Assembly: GCA_916613615.1 (NCBI GenBank)
Contig: OU744725.1
Span: 59,404,575-59,468,574 of the forward strand
DNA: 64,000 nt
Source of the DNA: Steromphala cineraria
Lineage: Eukaryota > Mollusca > Gastropoda > Trochida > Trochidae
Reading direction: 5' to 3'
This document shows positions 40,443-49,500 of this stretch, piece after piece. Both the position numbers and the translations under genes were made by a program. The notes under the pieces were generated by a model, which made no database searches, had not been told where the DNA came from, and was given only the letters and a program-made list of their open reading frames with translations. Within the stretch, counting starts at the first letter, position 1; each line of letters starts with the position of its first letter.

Positions 40443-40448
40443 TTTATG
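40443..40448 (-). terminator. Possible variant poly(A) signal CATAAA
   Basis: CATAAA on the minus strand, about 50 bases past the TGA at 40498. A one-base variant of AATAAA; weak on its own. Confidence 0.3.
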
Positions 40449-40497
40449 TCTTTATCAAAGATTTTAAACGAGGTGCGATGACACAAATCTGTTGAAC

Positions 40498-40591
40498 TCA
40501 TTCTTCAATAATTGCAAGAGCCCTTGCAAACGGTTCTTTCATTTTAGTCATCTTCGTCATTTTACGACCATCGTACGTGTAAGCCTCCACA
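40498..40591 (-). CDS. Exon 11: terminal exon with stop
   Basis: Acceptor TTTTATTGCAG|TGTGGA. One base completes the split codon, then VEAYTYDGRKMTKMTKMK and EPFARALAIIEE are followed by TGA. The first nine residues complete a propeller strand, and the basic MTKMTKMK stretch forms a short C-terminal tail. The full open frame from acceptor to stop and the phase match with exon 10 are the evidence. Confidence 0.85.
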
Positions 40592-43500
40592 CTGCAATAA
40601 AATGTTTTGACAATTAACATATACATAGTGTTTATCCTAAATATAACATTGGAAAAAAAATTAAAATTCACGATAATATCTTGACAAAGAATTAGACGAC
40701 ATGAAACGGTTTTAGAGAAAACGTTTTTAACGATTCACATCCTTATACATGTGTATTGCCCAGAGGAGACAGAAAAAGCCCATGTGTTGGAATCATCCTT
40801 TACCCCATTCTTTTTTTGTGAATATATCTTACTGAAATTTTGTCGCAGTAGCAAAGGTTCCCTTGAAATATGCATTTGGGGGCCAATTTAAATTATTTCT
40901 CCTTGTGAGGGTTGTCATGTGAGTTGTGTCGTTTATTGACATTGACACCAAAGTGTGTTGTGATAAACCAAGCAGCTGATCATCTGGAAGAATGAATGTG
41001 AAATTGTGTCAAATAATAATATATCAAGCTCCACCGAAAACATTATACGTAAAATAGCATGAAAACATCAGAATCGAATTCCTTGATACAAAGTTTTCTA
41101 AAACGACAGTGCTAGTTTTAATTTATCACAATATTTGGTTTAAACATTTATTTGGTTTTACCAATAATGTAATCTCGAATGCAATATGCAATATTCAAAT
41201 GACGGTGACGTACATTCGCCTGCAAACACCAATGATGAAATCCTACGAGGTAGCTTTTGTGTGTGAAATACATTTCCCTTGTAGTCCATTGTTTTCAGTT
41301 CATTCCGATAGTAGTTATTCATAAATATCTGTCTGAAAAAGCAATAAGATAAGGAATTTTAAAATGACCTTGTTTGATATGTATATCGACAATTGAATTC
41401 TTTAGTGGCATTCTGAAATTGTATGTAGTAGGGATAAAAGAGAACGTCGATTAAACGTTTAAAGTATATTCCCATGAGGCAGTTCAACACGTAGCGTTCA
41501 CAGAGTTTTTTCTATTCCTGCATTTACCTTATTGATGATTTCATTGAATGAAATAGTAGTTACATTATTATGTTGTTCGAAAAGAATTCCTATCACGGGT
41601 CATAGGAATGAATACTTTTTCACATGTAAATCAGGCCTAACAGGCCCAACCAAACAAGTAGAATTCGTATCATTTCATTCGATAAGAACAGTAAATGCGT
41701 ACCTGGATTTCGAAACCACTACAAGATCCATTCCACGTATATTGCACTTTGAATATGGTTTTCCTTTGGTCGCACGAACAGTCTTGGTGTGCAAGTCGAC
41801 ATATTTTAGTCGACAGCTTCTTGTAAGGGTAAACAGACGCTGAATTGATGTATCAATACCTAGATGCTGACCTTAAATCAAAAGTAAATTGTAATAATTT
41901 ATGAGAAATATCTATTTGAATTTATTTTTAATATAATATTAAGGTAAAATCTTTCGTACATTTTTCGTTATTAAGTTTTTAATTGAAATAAATGCTTCAA
42001 TGTATTTGTATTTGTAGTGCAAGGAAAATACTAGGTTAATTATGTTATCGTTTATGTCCCTGATGTAATGGTGTATTAGGTAATGGGATCAAATGTCCCA
42101 TTATTAACCCTATTATAGGGTTATACAATGAAAACGTAATAAATATTTTAAGAAAAGCAGTAGAAAGTCATATTTTCAGTGCAGGGAAAATATAATACAT
42201 ATTTTCACTTCATTAAGAACCGGACCTACAACCTCCCTTTGAAACACGATTATCTCCCTTCGCGGAAATCGAACGTAGGCCTCGCGTAACAGCGTTGGTT
42301 AAGATTTAAGCGGCTCTTTTGCGAAGCCTCCATTCTCTCCCCACAGAGGCAGATCAAGTCAAGAAATGTTGATAAAGCCTCTGTTCTATTACGCCGAGTT
42401 TGTGGGATAGAATGGGAGACGCCAGCTGATTGGAGGCAGTCAAAGTTAGTTGTGCAATCAGCGACGCTGTTCTTAAATCATCATTTTGGCTACTAAATGA
42501 TGGCAAAGGCATTGTGAAATGAACCTTCCTTTTCATGCGAAAAGCGTTGTCATTTGCTTATGAAATTCAAATGGATGGTGGTTCAAATTTTGTCCGCTAG
42601 GGGAAGCTGCCGGAACCCATTACAATATTATAGAGGCTGTATCAACATTTCATGACTTGATCTGCTCAGTGGAGAGAGAATGCGAAGCCTTCGGTATGCA
42701 ACTGTTTAAAGTTTGCAGTACTTATATATCCTTCGATATCAAAAAGCCATCTGAAGTTCATATCATGTTGCTGTATATATTTTAATGACCAAAACCTTTA
42801 CGAAGCGAGACATATGTCACACATACACGACAGCTACACTCAACGTATCAGTTCGCGCCAAAAATGATTTTTCGAAATACAAAGAGAGCCTTTACTTCAT
42901 CAAGTTTAACCCTACATGTCCTTCTGCTTTATTGGTTTATTTCAAGCAAATTCTTTTTATCGGGAAAGGATAAAGGAATTTGAAAGACGGTGTCATTCAT
43001 CACAACAAAACTTTGGTTTTAGAGTTCTAACAACTGATGCTAAAAAGCACCACTGGTGAAAATATCAATTTCTCATCAGTATCCTATTCCCAAAGGGGTC
43101 TTTTCAACAAAATTATTTCCCTTAAATCGTTTTTATTAAAGTCAATATTCTGTTCAACTGAAAATTTCCGGCCACAATTTCATGTATGACGATGGAGTTT
43201 GAACACTAAATTGTAGTTTATATGATTTATCTAATTCAAATTTTGTTGTTCTAAAATAAACTTTGATAAATAATTTATTTTATAAATACATGTATATAAT
43301 ATTTTTTTCTTAAGATTTGAAATGCTTTTTAACAAATGTATAATCTTTAAACTGTATAAAAATATAGATGTTGATTGCAGAGTTCTTTCAATATATTTTT
43401 TCTTGAGCAATTAATAATGACAATACAGACATAATATTTGGAGTGGCTTTTCTAAAAAATCAAAAGAATAGCACTTTATCAGCACTGACAAAAAGGGAAG

Positions 43501-46500
43501 AATTATTTTGAATTTCAAAATTCTCCAAACTGCAGGACTTTGTACAGAAACCTCCATATTAATTAATAATGACTGTAAAAACTCTTATAATGTATATGTA
43601 ATCAAATGAATTTTTATTCTGTTTATAAAGACTGTTCATATCGCAATATGATCGGTGAGTAATGTTTTTATTTAATGAAAGTACTCAAACAAGTCCGGAC
43701 TTGTACCGAATAGCATTAATTGTAAATTATTGGAGGATATTCTGGACGATTTCACGTCCACCAGTGACATTACATATTTACAATGCATTCATTACATAAT
43801 ATTTTGATAACTTTCCTTATATTTTCTTATCAAGTAAAGAAGCTAAAATTCTTATAATTTGGCATCCTGCTACATGAGCGTATATGTCTCCGCGTTGAGA
43901 TACAAAATATCCCCTGATACCCCTGATACCCCTGATATCCAGATAAGCTGATGTAGCAGGATGATAATTTGGTATTTTCTGTCAGGTGTACTGTTGGAGT
44001 AGACTTTCTAACCCGCACTTTTGCATCGTACTGTTTTTGCAAATTCAACCAAATAAAACCCACAGAAACCAGAAAATGAAATTTCAATAACTGACAAACC
44101 ATCTTACATAAGTAAAAACAATCTTCTCCTAAATGTATTTGAAATGAAAGTCGCGATACGATTTCAATTTAAAGGGATTAACTTCCGGGTTTGTAAACAA
44201 AACGCTATCAAATTTTATCGGCAATGTTGTGTTTATTCGTTTTTTACTGTTGCTTCAGAAAGTAATTTATATTTATTCACAGGAAAATACAGCTGCGTGT
44301 ATGACGTCACAGTATTTGTAGTTGGAGCGTCACAATACCACGTCATAGAAGCGCATATGCTTGGAAATCTTTACTCAAGAAAATGAACGAGATTCTCTGT
44401 TTTCTAACACTTAACGAAGGACACTGTAGGATAAATAGATGCATGCAGGTACTTACGACAAAGTTTCGTCAGAGAGTTAGGATTAATCAGTTGTATTGTA
44501 CATAATTGCACAAACCTTAATTGTAAAACCTGTGTTAATATGTGAAAAATTGTAAATCTTTATAACATATGTAAATTAATCAATTTTGTATTGGAGAGGG
44601 CCCGGTAAGTGTTTTCACTTTTGCCCCATCCATTTGACTTTTTGTCAATAAAATATGTTTAAACCAATCAATTGTAATCCAATCTTTTGTGTTAACAGTG
44701 GTTTCCCATTAAGTATATAATAGAATATAAGGTAATGTCAGGAAAATTAAAAGTAATTGCTCCAATTGAAAGACAATGTATTTAAACTAAATGGAGCAAT
44801 AATAATTCAAATATAAAACGTAAAGTTTAGCCATGCGATTGTTTTTTCTTACACAAAATGAATTAAATGTGTTCACACAAAATGGCCGCCAATGGATTTT
44901 TTTGTGAATCTTCATACTTTGTCCTCTGACTATGGATGATTGACATACGACCGTATCAAAACTCCATTACGATCGATACGACCAAATCATGACTGAATTT
45001 GCAAGTATTCAAGTATTAAAATGTCGTATTGATCGCGAAAGTAGTGCATTTTTTAAAAAACAGACAATCGAAATCGCAAACCTCCCTACGATTATGGAAG
45101 ATGAATTTGCGGGCATGAGGCCTTCACAAGACTTCAGTGCGATTTCATTGAGATTGACTGAGAGTGTGTACGACAGGTAGTGAAACATCGGTCGTAGTGG
45201 TGTCGTATGCTCGGTGAAATTGCACAACTCGCCTGATATAATCAAACGCTAATTTGTTCTAATTATGAGGGTGACATATATGTAAGATCGATGTCGAATG
45301 AAAGATAAGGTATTTGGAAACACGTTATAGGCGACATTGAACTGATGTCACCAAAAGAATAGGTTGTAAATATGTTTATTTCGGGGATCAACATGCCGGT
45401 TGGAAAGCCTTATTATATATAGTATATGAGCACTGCCCATGCATCAAGTGCTTGTGTGGATTTGGGGTTTATTTGGTTAAGATGAAGAATGCATTCGGTG
45501 CCGTGCATTTGGGAAACAATAATTCGGCCCTTCGAACCTACTCAATCTCATGAATTCTCCATTATATATTTTACAGAACTTAGGTTTCACAGTGTTATTC
45601 TTAGAATGGAAAAATCGTAAACAGTTAAATACATTATAAAACATATGATAAGTAAATTACGTAGACAATTTAACATTATCAACAAGGAAGATTATTTTAT
45701 GGATAATCAACTTCTTTATTCTTTCGTTGGTTATCCATAAAATAATCGTCCTTGTTGATCATCAGACCAGCTTCTAGAATGTCAATCAAAGACATCTAAA
45801 ATTAACTCACCGTTATGTTGAGCCAGCAGTGTATGTGTCTTGTAATCAGGTATCTTGATCTTCAAAATACCTCTCAATGTCGAGAAGTACAGAGTACACA
45901 TGTCGTCATAAACAATACTAATGACGTGGGAAGGCATGAAAAAGGTCCTGGCGTTGGATCCGTCAAGATGAACTACTGAAATCTTTGCTATTGATGCCGT
46001 AACAAAGGAGGTGTTACCTGTGAGCAAAATATGAAATTAAACGTAAAAGAGTATATTTATGTTGGTCGTACATGATTTAATGAATTTGTATGTTTTACTG
46101 AAATTACTTTAAACAGTTAAACCAGAAATATAGTACCATCTTTCAAAAGTTTTAGAAACTTACTTGAACCTATCTTGAAAGTTTCGAGTGCGCCCAGGAA
46201 TATTGCCTAGTTTTGTGAGATTTTCAAACAATTCGATGATGTTTTTGAACTGCATGTTACCTTTGTAATGTTTTTAAAAAAAAATTAAGTCTTTGATAAA
46301 TTCAATGTTAAAGTTTCTGACTCAAAAAACGCATCCTCATAATACAAAACAAAACAGTCATGCATGGCATATTGGCCTATGCTCCAGATTAATTGAATCA
46401 ATTTGTTGTATTTTTGTGACCAGTTTGCAACAAAATATCTATTTTGTGCCCTAAGAGTACAATAACGTATATTCAACAACAACAACAACATTCAATAACT

Positions 46501-49500
46501 CACACGTTTATCAAAATTGTGTTTTACCCGTGCGTTTCTTTTTGAGAGGAATCCCGGCGATAAACCCCACATCACATCACCTCACCTCTTTTTGAGAGAG
46601 TGCCGAATTCTCACAATGAATACGTAAACTCTCCGCATAACGTTTTCTCTGTCGATATAGATATTCTTTTATACTGTTACATTAGTGATTTAACATTTTT
46701 GATTCGAATGAAAAATAGTATTCATCAAGTGATAGCTAAATACTCTACGTTCCGATAAGGTAGTTTGAGGACCATCCTAAATCACTGAGTAAAAACAATT
46801 TTAAACAATATTTTTTAAAATATAGAGCTTCGAGTTTTTGCAAAAATACCAGATCATGCAGTCATGATGACGCAGAAAGCCAAATCGTGTACCCTACAAT
46901 GAATATATTCAACATTAAACCTAATGAAAAAAGGGTGGGCATATATCTCGAGACATCGCGATTTTCACAATAAAGAATTCATATCAACAACATCTTGCTT
47001 TTCAGGATCCGATGTATTCCGCTTCAGTGACTTAGAAGCTTAAGACGTAGATATATCGTTAAAGAATTAAGATTTACCTTTTTTGTGAGCCATGCAGTCG
47101 TCTCGAGATACCTTTTCTTTCCGAGGGTCATTCTGTATCAGAGTACCATTTTCAGAAGACTGTCCACCATTTGAGACGTTGCCCTTTGACTCTTGGTCAT
47201 GGATTTTGTTTTCCTTAATAACTGAGATATTTTTCGATTGAGGCATCAATGTATTTCGTTGTTGTTTCAGGAAGTTGTTGTTGGATTTCACTTTCTTCAA
47301 CTCAGCAGATGTTGTAGATATGTCTTGTGTGTTATGGCTTGCTGTTTGTGTGATTTTCACTTTCTTCAACCCAGCATATGTTGTAGATGTGTCTTGTGTG
47401 TTATGGCTTGCTCTTTGTGTGCTCATTTTTCTATGGCTACCTCTCATGTTCATATGTTTGTCGTGGGTTGTTTTAGCGTCAGAGTTAATCGATGAAGCTA
47501 AATATAATGAAATGATAACAATATCATTAATTAACTGGTGACAAATATTAATGAAGATGTCTAAAGTTTTGGGAGAATGATTTGAATAATACAAACTCAT
47601 AATCATGTACTTTAGTTTATTAAGAGGACAATAGTCATATTACACTCTTTTATATAAAGGTATAAAGATGATGCTGATGTTGGATCAGTGACTACAATTT
47701 GTCTAATTTGTCTAATTTGTCTACAAGGTCTAACATTTATCACTATTGGGTCATATTATCAGAAGGCAACCTTGTATTTGTTGTATTAAGAAACATAAAA
47801 TGAGGTGAAATCTTATGTCTTTCGATCTTATATATTCGTTTTCTTTTTTGAATATTTTAAAAAGCATAATGATAATACTATGATATTGCAATAATATAAG
47901 ACAATCTAGTTGATGCATCATGATATTGTTAAACTTATTAAATAAATCATTTTTAATTAAAATATATAATTAGTTGTATGCTTCTCACGAAGGTTATACG
48001 GTCTGATGTACCCTCTTTGTATAAATTTTGCCCGAGCCGCTAGGCGAGGGCTGACATTTCCACAAAGATGGTACATTAGACCGCATTACCCGAGGGAGAA
48101 GCATGCAACATTTTTATCTTACCGTCATGTCATTAGAATTCAGTTCAATATATTAATGTAACTTTGTCGTGAACGGATGAGCCATCCGGTTGAACGGACT
48201 TGACACTTAATGTAAACAAAATGACGTCATCCAATCCGACTACCCTAAACATGCTTAAAACTTTTTGATGTTAATTCTATAGTATGTGCAAGTAATGCAA
48301 TGCGGAATTTGCTTCCAAGTATAACATAGAATGATGAGAAAAGAAATCTACACTTAATAATCACAAAAAACAGCTAATCGAACTTAAGTAAACTCTGCAC
48401 ACCATGTGCGTCATTTGGTAACGTCATTTAAACGCTCTGCGAAACCTCTTCTCGGAGAGGAGCTGTTACTATGGCAGCGGGGTACATGGAATTTGTACAC
48501 CGTGAGATAGAAGACTCGCGGGGTACATAAGATAAATCGATTCAGTCAATCAAAAACTAATATTTTACTGTAAGGTAAGATAAATCTCGATGTGATGATT
48601 GATATTCAGTCGAACTCCTAGCGGTCACCCATTCTCTCCCCACAGAGCCAGATCAAGTCATGTTGATTTAGCCTCTGTTCTATTACGCCGAAATCCATGG
48701 GTTCCGGCAGTTTCCCCTGGTGAAAAAAAAACGCATCACAATCCATTTGAATTTCTGTATCAAATGACAACGCTTCTCGCATGGAAAGGATGGTTCATAT
48801 CACAATGCCTTGGCCTTGATTCAGTACGTAGTGTTTCCTCTAGGCTTATTTAGCAGGGCGCAGCGCCCTGCCCTTCTCAGAATGCGCCCTGCCCTTTTTC
48901 TGTTCCGCCCTGCCCTTTTTCTAAGATGTCATGCCATTTTTGCCAGCTAAAACATTTCAATTTACCTTTTCCAGACACAGAAAGATCAAGCCATTGTTTC
49001 AACAGGATACACGGTCTGTTGACCACATGTTAATCTAGTTACAGGAACAATAGGGGATTACTGACAGAGTGTTGGGTGGTGGATACAGCTTAATGATCGC
49101 ATTATGAGTTAATTACAGATGTTGAAATCCTTTGCCCTTTTATATTAGGTCCAACATCACATTTATTCATAAATACAAAACAAAAATAAAATTACAAGTA
49201 TATTTTAGTGTTTCCATTTGCAAATACTTATGTTTTATGCTGCACCATTTTCATTTAAAAATTCAACTTGTATGTATTACGAGAAGTTGTGCCCTTTTCA
49301 AAAGGCATTTACCCTGCCCTTTTTTCAGCCTGGGGGAAACAGTAAGTAGCCAAAACGATGATTTAAGAACAGCGTCGCTGATTGCACATCGAACTTTGAT
49401 GGTCCCCAATCAGGCATCTCCCATTCTATCCCACAAAGTCGGCGTAATAGAACAGTGGCTAAATCAACAAGATTTGATCTGCCTCTGTGGGGAGAGAATG

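Noticed and set aside
41532..41843. 103-codon + strand frame
   Set aside because: It overlaps exon 8 on the minus strand, which has both splice sites and continues in phase to a stop; the + frame has no such support.
43830..44102. Minus-strand 90-codon frame with GYQGYQGYQG
   Set aside because: The repeat is a CCCCTGATA microsatellite. An acceptor-like site exists, but no phase fits the neighbouring exons.
47238..47541. Two + strand frames of 85 and 88 codons
   Set aside because: They are opposite-strand shadows of exon 4; their apparent repeats come from its 69-bp duplication.
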